From NCBI GenBank assembly GCA_030527765.1, contig JAUNAE010000015.1, positions 1 through 25,103 of the forward strand: a DNA stretch of 25,103 nucleotides, given 5' to 3'. A model generated the notes under the pieces. That model saw only the letters and a list, made by a program, of their open reading frames with translations, was not told the DNA's origin and searched no databases. Made by a program: the position numbers and the translations under genes. The stretch is from Eubacteriales bacterium. Its GTDB lineage: Bacteria; Bacillota_A; Clostridia; Lachnospirales; Lachnospiraceae. Of the stretch, positions 9,049 to 15,228 are shown in pieces (the stretch's first letter is position 1; each line of letters opens with the position of its first letter).

Positions 9049-9654
9049 TTATTCCTGAGGCAGGTTTTTGATCAGATCTGCAAGGAGATCAATGCACTGC
9101 TCGTAACTCAGAACGCCGGTATCCAGGCAGATGTTGTAATCCACACAGCTTCCCATTTCGTGACCGGTGTAAGTTCTGTAATAGTTGTTTCGAAGAGCAT
9201 CTCTTCGTGCGATATAACGGGCGAGATCTGCGCCTTCGTTCTCATTCAGCTGTTCTGCACGTTTGACACGTTTGTCAACGTCTGCATAGAGATAAATATG
9301 GAATCCCGGAATGCCGGCATCTTTCAGAATGACATTGGAACAGCGTCCTACGATAATGCAGTCCTCTTTGGAAAGATCAAGAATGACTTTTTTCTGTGCT
9401 TTGTAGATTTCGTCATATGAGCTGACGTAGGATACCGCATTATTCAGAAGAGAATTCATGATCTTGCTTGCCTGACTGATGCTCTCCCCTTCTTTTTGAA
9501 TTTCGTCTACGGAATAGCCGCTGTGTTCTGCGGTTTTCTGTACAAAATCGTTATCATAATATGGAATGCCAAGGCGTTCTGCCAGTCCTTTGGCAATGGA
9601 GCGTCCTCCGGCAGCATATTGGCGGCTGATGGTAATGGTTGGATATTTCTTCAT
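9049..9654 (-). CDS. Cytidylate kinase-like family protein
   Basis: This 201-residue protein matches the cytidylate-kinase-like family (AAA_27/PF13189 type) that is common in Clostridia. It begins ITISRQYAAGGRSIAKGLAE, a P-loop variant in which the usual GSGG of this family reads AAGG. Further family features are IPYYDNDFV, the Walker-B-like stretch CIIVGRCSNVIL, and an Arg-rich lid (RYIARRDALRNNYYRTYTG). The family is thought to be nucleotide-binding; actual CMP kinase activity is unproven, and essential CMP kinases (Cmk) are a separate protein. Start ATG at 9654 is preceded by AGGGGG (minus strand, 9668-9673) at a long 13-base spacing. A sigma-A promoter and two stem-loops lie in the roughly 125-base leader. 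Confidence 0.85.
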   Translation of the reverse strand: MKKYPTITISRQYAAGGRSIAKGLAERLGIPYYDNDFVQKTAEHSGYSVDEIQKEGESISQASKIMNSLLNNAVSYVSSYDEIYKAQKKVILDLSKEDCIIVGRCSNVILKDAGIPGFHIYLYADVDKRVKRAEQLNENEGADLARYIARRDALRNNYYRTYTGHEMGSCVDYNICLDTGVLSYEQCIDLLADLIKNLPQE

Positions 9655-9698
9655 CTGTGTCTTAAGACCCCCTGTGAAAATAGATTGAAAAATAGAAG

Positions 9699-9724
9699 GT
9701 TACTGTTCGCCTTGAGAACTGTAA
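9699..9724 (-). promoter_or_regulatory. Leader stem-loop 1 of the kinase-like gene
   Basis: On the plus strand GTTACTGTTC (9699-9708) faces GAACTGTAAC (9715-9724), a 10-base inverted repeat with one mismatch and a 6-base loop. It lies inside the predicted 5' leader of the minus-strand gene. Confidence 0.6.
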
Positions 9725-9740
9725 CAATAAAAGATGGCAT

Positions 9741-9767
9741 GTAACTGTAAAAATATCGGACAGTTAC
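9741..9767 (-). promoter_or_regulatory. Leader stem-loop 2 of the kinase-like gene
   Basis: GTAACTGT (9741-9748) and ACAGTTAC (9760-9767) form a perfect 8-base inverted repeat with an 11-base loop. The arms are near-copies of those in stem-loop 1, so the leader carries two related hairpins in tandem. Confidence 0.6.
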
Positions 9768-9787
9768 GTTTGCGTGATCTTTCTCCC

Positions 9788-9816
9788 ATTATATGCGACA
9801 AGGAACAATTTCTCAA
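9788..9816 (-). promoter_or_regulatory. Sigma-A promoter for the kinase-like gene
   Basis: Read on the minus strand: TTGAGA (9816-9811), a 17-base spacer, then TATAAT (9793-9788). Five of six bases match the -35 consensus and all six match the -10. The transcript would start near 9780, giving a leader of about 125 bases. Confidence 0.85.
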
Positions 9817-9848
9817 GTCCATATGTCAGGAGAAAAAATATCCCAAAG

Positions 9849-9862
9849 TTATCCCTGGATAA
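9849..9862. promoter_or_regulatory. Candidate operator between divergent promoters
   Basis: TTATCC-CT-GGATAA is a 14-base palindrome placed between the two -35 boxes, 12 bases upstream of the transporter -35. Its position fits a regulator site; no regulator gene is nearby. Confidence 0.35.
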
Positions 9863-9874
9863 GGGGAGAAGGTT

Positions 9875-9903
9875 TTGACGGGATGAAGGAAATCTGATAC
9901 AAT
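9875..9903 (+). promoter_or_regulatory. Sigma-A promoter of the TAXI TRAP operon
   Basis: TTGACG (9875-9880), a 17-base spacer, then TACAAT (9898-9903). Each box matches five of six consensus bases. The leader to the TTG start is about 65 bases. Confidence 0.85.
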
Positions 9904-9962
9904 GATGTAAGATTGTGCCACTGTGAAGTAGTGAACAGTGATGCATTTGATTTAGTAAAAAG

Positions 9963-9968
9963 AGGAGG
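9963..9968 (+). promoter_or_regulatory. Ribosome binding site that points to a TTG start
   Basis: AGGAGG sits 7 bases before TTG at 9976 and 4 bases before an in-frame GTG at 9973; the TTG has the better spacing and gives a standard lipoprotein N-terminus. Confidence 0.75.
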
Positions 9969-9975
9969 AATTGTG

Positions 9976-11043
9976 TTGAAAAAGGAATTCAAAAAACTGA
10001 TTTCAACCGTAGTAGCAGTAGGCATTGCAGCCGTAAGTCTCACAGGCTGCTCTCAGGGATCTACCCGAATGATGTTCGGAACCGGTGGAACTGCAGGAAC
10101 GTACTACTCCTACGGTGGTGTAATTGCCCAGTACATGGGAACTTATGCCGACGCAAAGGTTACTGCCGTATCCACAGGAGGATCCAAGGTCAATATACAG
10201 TCTATTCAGGATGGAGATTTCCAGTTGGGATTTACCCAGTCTGATGTTATGGCATATGCCTGGTCCGGAACCAAATCCTTTGAACAGGATGGGGCAACCC
10301 ACGACTTCCGCGTACTGGGAGGACTTTATGACGAGACCGTTCAGCTGATTACCATGGATGAAGACATTGACAGCGTAGACGATCTGAAGGGCAAAAGCGT
10401 TTCCATTGGTCAGGCAGGTTCCGGTGTATATTTCAATGCCGTGGATGTTCTGTCCGCTGCAGGAATTACGCTGGATGACATTCATCCCCAGTATCAGTCC
10501 TTTGAGGACAGCAAAGAGTCTCTGAAAGATGGAAAAATCGATGCGGCCTTTATCGTAGCAGGTGCACCGACAACAGCGATCACAGAGCTTGCAACTACCA
10601 ACGGAGTGTATCTCGTAAACATTGACGGAGATCTCAGAGAGGATATTCTGAACAGCTGCCCATATTATTCCGCACTTCAGATTCCGGCAGATACGTATCC
10701 GGGACAGCCGGATCCGGTAGAGACCATTACGGTTAAGGCAACGGTTGTTGTAGCTGCTTCTGCAGATGAAGATCTCGTATACAATCTGACAGCGGCAATC
10801 TTTGATCATGCAGATGAGATTGCCAAAGAGAATGCCAAGGGTGCAGAGCTTAATGCGGAAAATGCAGTAAAAGGTATGGCGGCTCCGTTCCACAAAGGTG
10901 CTGCGAAGTACTATGCAGAGCACGGCATTACCGTCAATACAGATGAAAATGCAGTAACAGGTGCTGCTGAAGAGAAAGAAGAAACAGCAGAGGAAGCAAC
11001 AGAAGAGACAGCAGAGGAAGCAGAAGCTTCCGATGAGGCATAA
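9976..11043 (+). CDS. TAXI-family TRAP transporter solute-binding lipoprotein
   Basis: This 355-residue protein has a lipoprotein signal peptide (MKKEFKK, hydrophobic core, lipobox LTGC with Cys25), so the mature protein is anchored outside the membrane. The TAXI (TRAP-associated extracytoplasmic immunogenic) fold is visible as FGTGGTAGTYYSYGGVIAQY, then STGGSKVNIQSIQDGDFQLG and FTQSDV, and DLKGKSVSIGQAGSGVYFNA. TAXI proteins deliver carboxylates or amino acids such as glutamate to a sodium- or proton-driven fused permease, which is encoded 13 bases downstream. The substrate cannot be read from sequence. The last ~25 residues (EETAEEATEETAEEAEASDEA) are an acidic Glu/Ala/Thr tail not expected in the folded family core and built from a 24-base DNA duplication. 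The longer frame from 9913 lacks a ribosome binding site and would bury the signal peptide. Confidence 0.92.
   Translation: MKKEFKKLISTVVAVGIAAVSLTGCSQGSTRMMFGTGGTAGTYYSYGGVIAQYMGTYADAKVTAVSTGGSKVNIQSIQDGDFQLGFTQSDVMAYAWSGTKSFEQDGATHDFRVLGGLYDETVQLITMDEDIDSVDDLKGKSVSIGQAGSGVYFNAVDVLSAAGITLDDIHPQYQSFEDSKESLKDGKIDAAFIVAGAPTTAITELATTNGVYLVNIDGDLREDILNSCPYYSALQIPADTYPGQPDPVETITVKATVVVAASADEDLVYNLTAAIFDHADEIAKENAKGAELNAENAVKGMAAPFHKGAAKYYAEHGITVNTDENAVTGAAEEKEETAEEATEETAEEAEASDEA
10981..11028 (+). repeat. Imperfect 24-base tandem duplication in the binding-protein tail
   Basis: Two units, 10981-11004 and 11005-11028, share ACAGCAGAGGAAGCA and each encode E-T-A-E-E-A-type residues. They make the acidic C-terminal tail of the TAXI protein. 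Confidence 0.65.
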
Positions 11044-11048
11044 GGAGG
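11042..11048 (+). promoter_or_regulatory. Ribosome binding site for the GTG-started permease
   Basis: AAGGAGG overlaps the TAA stop of the binding protein and sits 8 bases before GTG at 11057. This supports translational coupling and rejects the upstream in-frame start at 10961. Confidence 0.8.
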
Positions 11049-11056
11049 AAAGTACT

Positions 11057-13012
11057 GTGAGCGAAAACAACAAAAATCTGAAGAACCCACAGTCCTCCGC
11101 AATGAGTGCGGCTGATGTGGATTCTGTAATGAAAAAATATGATCGTGAGAGCAACACCCGTATCTGGACCGGCAAGGCAAAAATTGCCCTTACCATTATC
11201 ACAGCAGGATTTTCCCTGTGGTGCATCTGGGTGACATTGTTTGCAACCTTCCTGGAGGAGATTCGACTGACGTCCTTCCTGGGACTGATTATTCTCATGG
11301 GATTTCTGATTTACCCGGCAAAGAAAGGGGAACAGCGGGCAAACTATATGCCATGGTATGACATTGTGGGTATGCTCCTGGGAACAGGTTCTTTCCTGTA
11401 TTTCACGTTTAATGCCAATAAGATTGTTCAGCAGGGAACCAGATTTGAAGTATATCAGATCGTGATCGGCGTGATCGGTATTCTGGCACTGATTGAGGTG
11501 ACCAGACGATGCGTAGGTATCCCGATTCTCTGTGTTGCACTGTTTTTCCTGATCTATGCACTGGCATACGGTCTTACCAACCCGTCCTTCTTCGGACGTG
11601 TGCGTTATCTTGTGAGAAACCTGTTCTACACAAAAGAGGGTATTTTCTCTACTCCGATTAACGTGTGCTCCAAGTACATTGTGGTATTTATTATTTTTGG
11701 TGCTTTTCTTGAGCGTACCGGTATTTCCAATTTCTTTATCCAGCTGGCAAACTGTGTTGCCGGTAAATATGCCGGCGGACCTGCAAAAGTAGCGGTTATT
11801 TCCTCTGCTCTTTGTGGTATGGTTTCCGGATCTTCCGTTGGAAATACAGTAACAACCGGTTCTGTCACCATCCCGATGATGAAAGATACAGGATATAAGG
11901 CAGAGTTTGCAGGTGCTGTTGAGGCGGCAGCGTCTACCGGCGGCCAGATCATGCCTCCGATTATGGGTGCTGCGGCATTCCTTATGGCGGATTTTGTCGG
12001 TGTTCCTTACTCCAACATTATTGTCCGTGCGATTCTTCCGGCAGTGCTGTATTTTGCAGGTATCTTCATTGCCGTACATCTTGAGGCGAAGAAACTTGGT
12101 CTGTCCGGTATTCCGAAAGAGAAGCTTCCGAGATTTACCGTTCTGATTCGAAAAATTTATCTGCTTCTTCCGCTGATTATGCTTGTTGTCTGGGTATCCG
12201 GAAACTACATGACCATGCAGAGAGCAGCCAGCTTTGCAATTCTTCTTGCCATTGTAGTCAGTCTCTTTAACAAAGAGAGCCGCATTACTCCGAAGCTTTG
12301 TCTGGAAGCTCTGGAGGCAGGTGGAAAAGGTGCCATTACCGTTGCGGCAGCCTGCGGTGTAGCCGGCATCATTTCCGGATGTATCACCATGACCGGTCTT
12401 GCAAATGAATTGATCAACGGAATTTTCACCGTTGCAAATGGTCATCTGATCATCGCACTTGTTCTGACCATGCTTTGCTGTATTGTCCTTGGAATGGGTG
12501 TTCCGACAACCGCAAACTACTGTATCATGGCAGCAACCTGTGCACCGATTCTGATTCGTATGGGTGTACCGGCTCTGGCAGCACATTTCTTCGTATTCTA
12601 CTTTGGTATTGTTGCGGATATTACACCTCCGGTAGCGCTGGCAGCCTATGCGGGATCCGCGATTGCAAAATCCAACCCGATGAAGACCGCTTTCAATGCG
12701 TCCAAGCTTGCCATCGCAGTATTCATCGTTCCGTATGTGTTCTGCTTTAACCCGGCAATGCTCTTAATCGACACAACTGCCGGTCATGTTGCACAGATTG
12801 CGATTACTTCTTTTGTCGGAATTTTCGCAGTATCTTCCGCACTGGAAGGATATCTGTTTGATCATATGAATGCGATTATTCGTATTCTTCTTGTGGTAGG
12901 CGGTGTCATGATGATTGATCCGCGCCTGACAACAGATCTTTGCGGACTGCTCCTGATTGCAGCAGGATGCGGCTTCCAGTACATGAAAGGCAGAAAAAAA
13001 GCCGCCGCATAA
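11057..13012 (+). CDS. TRAP transporter fused permease (DctQ-DctM fusion, TAXI type)
   Basis: This 651-residue membrane protein matches the TRAP '4TM/12TM fusion' permease family. A ~40-residue cytoplasmic N-terminus precedes the DctQ-like helices (~45-180), then the DctM-like transport part. The latter shows the family's repeated inverted-half motifs: SALCGMVSGSSVGNTVTTG with AASTGGQIMPPIMGAAAFLM in the first half, and VLGMGVPTTANYCIMA with DITPPVALAAYAGSAIAKSN in the second. It imports the ligand handed over by the TAXI lipoprotein using an ion gradient. The start is GTG 11057. The gene ends in a Lys/Ala-rich tail, and no further transporter or enzyme gene is co-transcribed, so the substrate is unknown. 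Confidence 0.93.
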   Translation: MSENNKNLKNPQSSAMSAADVDSVMKKYDRESNTRIWTGKAKIALTIITAGFSLWCIWVTLFATFLEEIRLTSFLGLIILMGFLIYPAKKGEQRANYMPWYDIVGMLLGTGSFLYFTFNANKIVQQGTRFEVYQIVIGVIGILALIEVTRRCVGIPILCVALFFLIYALAYGLTNPSFFGRVRYLVRNLFYTKEGIFSTPINVCSKYIVVFIIFGAFLERTGISNFFIQLANCVAGKYAGGPAKVAVISSALCGMVSGSSVGNTVTTGSVTIPMMKDTGYKAEFAGAVEAAASTGGQIMPPIMGAAAFLMADFVGVPYSNIIVRAILPAVLYFAGIFIAVHLEAKKLGLSGIPKEKLPRFTVLIRKIYLLLPLIMLVVWVSGNYMTMQRAASFAILLAIVVSLFNKESRITPKLCLEALEAGGKGAITVAAACGVAGIISGCITMTGLANELINGIFTVANGHLIIALVLTMLCCIVLGMGVPTTANYCIMAATCAPILIRMGVPALAAHFFVFYFGIVADITPPVALAAYAGSAIAKSNPMKTAFNASKLAIAVFIVPYVFCFNPAMLLIDTTAGHVAQIAITSFVGIFAVSSALEGYLFDHMNAIIRILLVVGGVMMIDPRLTTDLCGLLLIAAGCGFQYMKGRKKAAA

Positions 13013-13039
13013 TTTTTTCTCGCGGAATCAGAAGGCTTG

Positions 13040-13048
13040 TGCTATAAT
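13040..13048 (+). promoter_or_regulatory. Extended -10 promoter upstream of glmS
   Basis: TGC-TATAAT is a perfect -10 with an upstream TG. No acceptable -35 is seen. A transcript would begin near 13055, only about 10 bases before a terminator-like hairpin. Confidence 0.6.
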
Positions 13049-13065
13049 ACAAAACTGTAATCGCA

Positions 13066-13091
13066 GGGGACTCCGATTGTGAGTCCCCTTC
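13066..13091 (+). terminator. Terminator-like hairpin between the TRAP operon and glmS
   Basis: GGGGACTC (13066-13073) pairs perfectly with GAGTCCCC (13081-13088) around a 7-base loop, followed by TTCTTATATTT. The T tract is interrupted. It can end the TRAP transcript; because a promoter lies just upstream it could also act as an attenuator for glmS. Confidence 0.65.
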
Positions 13092-13100
13092 TTATATTTA

Positions 13101-13159
13101 ACCGAATCAAAGCGGATTGAAGGAATCCGATTGACCCGAATTACGAATATCCGATTGAC
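13101..13159 (+). repeat. Intergenic repeat, copy 2, with an internal direct repeat
   Basis: It begins ACCGAATCAA as in copy 4, continues AGCGGATTGA, and contains ATCCGATTGAC twice (13125-13135 and 13149-13159, 24 bases apart), with GAATATCCG in the second unit as in copies 3 and 4. It lies in the predicted leader of glmS. Confidence 0.6.
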
Positions 13160-13199
13160 TTAAAAACATGAAATTAGCGGAATATAAAGGAGAACGTTT

Positions 13200-15038
13200 A
13201 TGTGTGGAATCGTAGGATTTTCCGGAGAGCGTCAGGCAGCTCCGGTGCTTTTGGACGGACTGGCAAAACTGGAATACAGAGGATATGATTCAGCAGGACT
13301 TGCTGTCAGAGATGGAGAGAAAGATCTGGAGATCGTGAAGGCGAAGGGACGTCTGAAAGTTCTCGCAGAGAAGACCAATGATGGATGGGCAATGAGCGGT
13401 AATTGTGGTATCGGCCACACTCGCTGGGCAACTCATGGTGAGCCTTCTGAGACAAATGCACATCCACATGTGACGGATGATGGCAATGTCGTTGGTGTTC
13501 ACAATGGTATTATTGAGAACTACCAGGAACTGAGAGACAAACTGATTCGTCACAACTATCGTTTTTATTCTCAGACAGACACAGAAGTAGCTGTGAAACT
13601 GGTGGATTATTACAACAAAAAATACAACATCGGACCAATTGATGCGATTGCAAAAGCAATGGTACGTATTCGCGGTTCTTATGCGCTGGCTCTGATGTTC
13701 CATGAGTATCCGGGACAGATCTGGGTGGCAAGAAAAGACAGCCCGATGATCATCGGTGTTGAGAAAGGGGAGTCCTATGTGGCTTCCGATGTTCCGGCAA
13801 TTCTGAAACACACCCGTAATGTATATTATATCGGTAATCTGGAAATGGCCTGCTTATGCAAAGGTGAGGTTCATTTCTACAACCTTGACGGTGACGAGAT
13901 CCAGAAGGATCTGGTAGAGATTAAATGGGATGCTGAGGCAGCAGAAAAAGGCGGCTTCGAGCACTTCATGATGAAAGAGATTCATGAGCAGCCGAAAGCA
14001 GTTCAGGATACTGTGAATTCTCTGCTGAAGGAAAACGCCATTGATCTGTCTGAGGTTGGTCTGACAGAAGAGGTCATTCAGGAGATCAGCCAGATTTATA
14101 TCGTAGCATGCGGATCCGCATACCATGTTGGTATGGCCGGACAGTATGTATTTGAGGATCTGGCGAGAATTCCGGTGAGAGTGGAACTGGCATCTGAATT
14201 CCGTTATCGCAAGCCGATTTTGGATCCAAAGGGACTGGTTGTGATTATCAGCCAGAGCGGTGAGACGGCAGACAGTCTTGCAGCCCTTCGTGAGGCAAAA
14301 CAGGCAGGACTTCGCACCCTCGGAATTGTGAACGTCGTAGGAAGCTCCATTGCAAGAGAGGCAGACAACGTTCTGTACACTCTCGCAGGTCCGGAGATTG
14401 CCGTAGCAACGACAAAGGCTTACAGCACGCAGCTCATCGCATGCTATGCCCTTGCTGTGGAATTTGCAAAGGTAAGAGGAACCATCGATGGGGACGCGTA
14501 TGCAGGTATGATCGAGGAGCTGAAAGCTCTTCCTTCCAAAATTACGAGAGTCCTGGAAGATAAAGAGCGTATCCAGTGGTTTGCATCCAAGTTTGCAAAT
14601 ACAAGAGACGTGTTCTTCATCGGACGTGGACTGGACTATGCTATCAGTATGGAAGGAAGTCTGAAGGTGAAGGAGATCAGCTACATTCACTCAGAAGCTT
14701 ATGCGGCAGGTGAATTGAAGCACGGAACGATTTCTCTGATCGAGGACGGCATTCTTGTGATCGGATCTCTGACACAGGGAGATCTCTATGAAAAAACAGT
14801 CAGCAACATGGTGGAATGTAAGAGCCGTGGGGCATATCTCATGGGAATCGCTCCTTATGGAAATTACAGCGTTGAGGATACTGTGGACTTCACAGTCTAC
14901 ATTCCAAAAACAGATCCGCACTTCGCAACAAGTCTTGCAGTCATCCCGCTGCAGCTTCTTGGATATTACATCAGTGTGTCCAGAGGTCTGGACGTAGATA
15001 AGCCGCGAAATCTGGCGAAGTCTGTTACTGTAGAATAA
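13200..15038 (+). CDS. glmS: Glutamine-fructose-6-phosphate aminotransferase (isomerizing)
   Basis: GlmS converts fructose-6-phosphate and glutamine to glucosamine-6-phosphate and glutamate, the first step of UDP-GlcNAc synthesis for peptidoglycan. The 612-residue length is normal. The N-terminal class II glutaminase (~2-220) starts MCGIVGF with nucleophile Cys2 and shows KLEYRGYDSAGLA, GIGHTRWATHG and HNGIIENY. Two SIS sugar-isomerase domains follow (~290-420 and ~460-595): IVACGSAYHVGM, ISQSGETADSLAAL, VATTKAYSTQ, FFIGRGLDYAISMEGSLKVK, and the conserved C-terminus DVDKPRNLAKSVTVE. ATG 13200 follows AAAGGAG with 7-base spacing. No glmS ribozyme core is seen in the 187 bases upstream; that space holds a promoter, a hairpin and repeat copy 2. 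Confidence 0.98.
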   Translation: MCGIVGFSGERQAAPVLLDGLAKLEYRGYDSAGLAVRDGEKDLEIVKAKGRLKVLAEKTNDGWAMSGNCGIGHTRWATHGEPSETNAHPHVTDDGNVVGVHNGIIENYQELRDKLIRHNYRFYSQTDTEVAVKLVDYYNKKYNIGPIDAIAKAMVRIRGSYALALMFHEYPGQIWVARKDSPMIIGVEKGESYVASDVPAILKHTRNVYYIGNLEMACLCKGEVHFYNLDGDEIQKDLVEIKWDAEAAEKGGFEHFMMKEIHEQPKAVQDTVNSLLKENAIDLSEVGLTEEVIQEISQIYIVACGSAYHVGMAGQYVFEDLARIPVRVELASEFRYRKPILDPKGLVVIISQSGETADSLAALREAKQAGLRTLGIVNVVGSSIAREADNVLYTLAGPEIAVATTKAYSTQLIACYALAVEFAKVRGTIDGDAYAGMIEELKALPSKITRVLEDKERIQWFASKFANTRDVFFIGRGLDYAISMEGSLKVKEISYIHSEAYAAGELKHGTISLIEDGILVIGSLTQGDLYEKTVSNMVECKSRGAYLMGIAPYGNYSVEDTVDFTVYIPKTDPHFATSLAVIPLQLLGYYISVSRGLDVDKPRNLAKSVTVE

Positions 15039-15083
15039 GAAACATACTGCGGAAATCACGAATTACGGTTTCAAAATCATTCA

Positions 15084-15092
15084 TGGTACAAT
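15084..15092 (+). promoter_or_regulatory. Extended -10 promoter of the serpin gene
   Basis: TGG-TACAAT is an extended -10; TTACGG 18 bases upstream is a weak -35. Transcription from here would give a leader of about 130 bases. Confidence 0.55.
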
Positions 15093-15110
15093 CAAGATAT
15101 CAAATGAACC

Positions 15111-15171
15111 AGGAAAGTATCATTTCCTTGATCCAAAGGAACAAGGCGTTAAGCGGGAACTTGCCGGCGCC
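15111..15171 (+). promoter_or_regulatory. Structured leader of the serpin gene with alternative hairpins
   Basis: TTTCCTT at 15123-15129 can pair upstream with AGGAAA (15111-15116) or downstream with AAGGAA (15136-15141); the two stems exclude each other. A third stem follows, GGCG (15145-15148) with CGCC (15068+100=15168-15171) enclosing CGG/CCG. No known riboswitch is recognised. Confidence 0.35.
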
Positions 15172-15228
15172 AGGTGAAATGTAACATTCCGATGAACGGA
15201 AACAGATAAGATATCAGGAGGATTGTTT

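Noticed and set aside
9913..9975. Upstream start for the TAXI protein
   Set aside because: It would place 21 residues before the lipoprotein signal and has no ribosome binding site, whereas AGGAGG sits 7 bases before TTG 9976.
10003..12586. Long minus-strand frames opposite the TAXI/TRAP genes (431 and 550 codons)
   Set aside because: They lie antisense to clear family members, have Cys/Arg/His-rich composition without motifs, and no ribosome binding sites; they are codon-bias shadows.
13125..13159. CRISPR-like repeat (ATCCGATTGAC twice)
   Set aside because: Only two short units, no further repeats, no spacer regularity and no cas genes.
13089..13199. glmS ribozyme or other known riboswitch before glmS
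   Set aside because: No conserved core sequence or pseudoknot arrangement is recognisable; the space is filled by the dispersed repeat.
13168..13215. Short open frame overlapping the glmS start (MKLAEYKGERL)
   Set aside because: No ribosome binding site and it would include the glmS binding site as coding sequence; likely chance.
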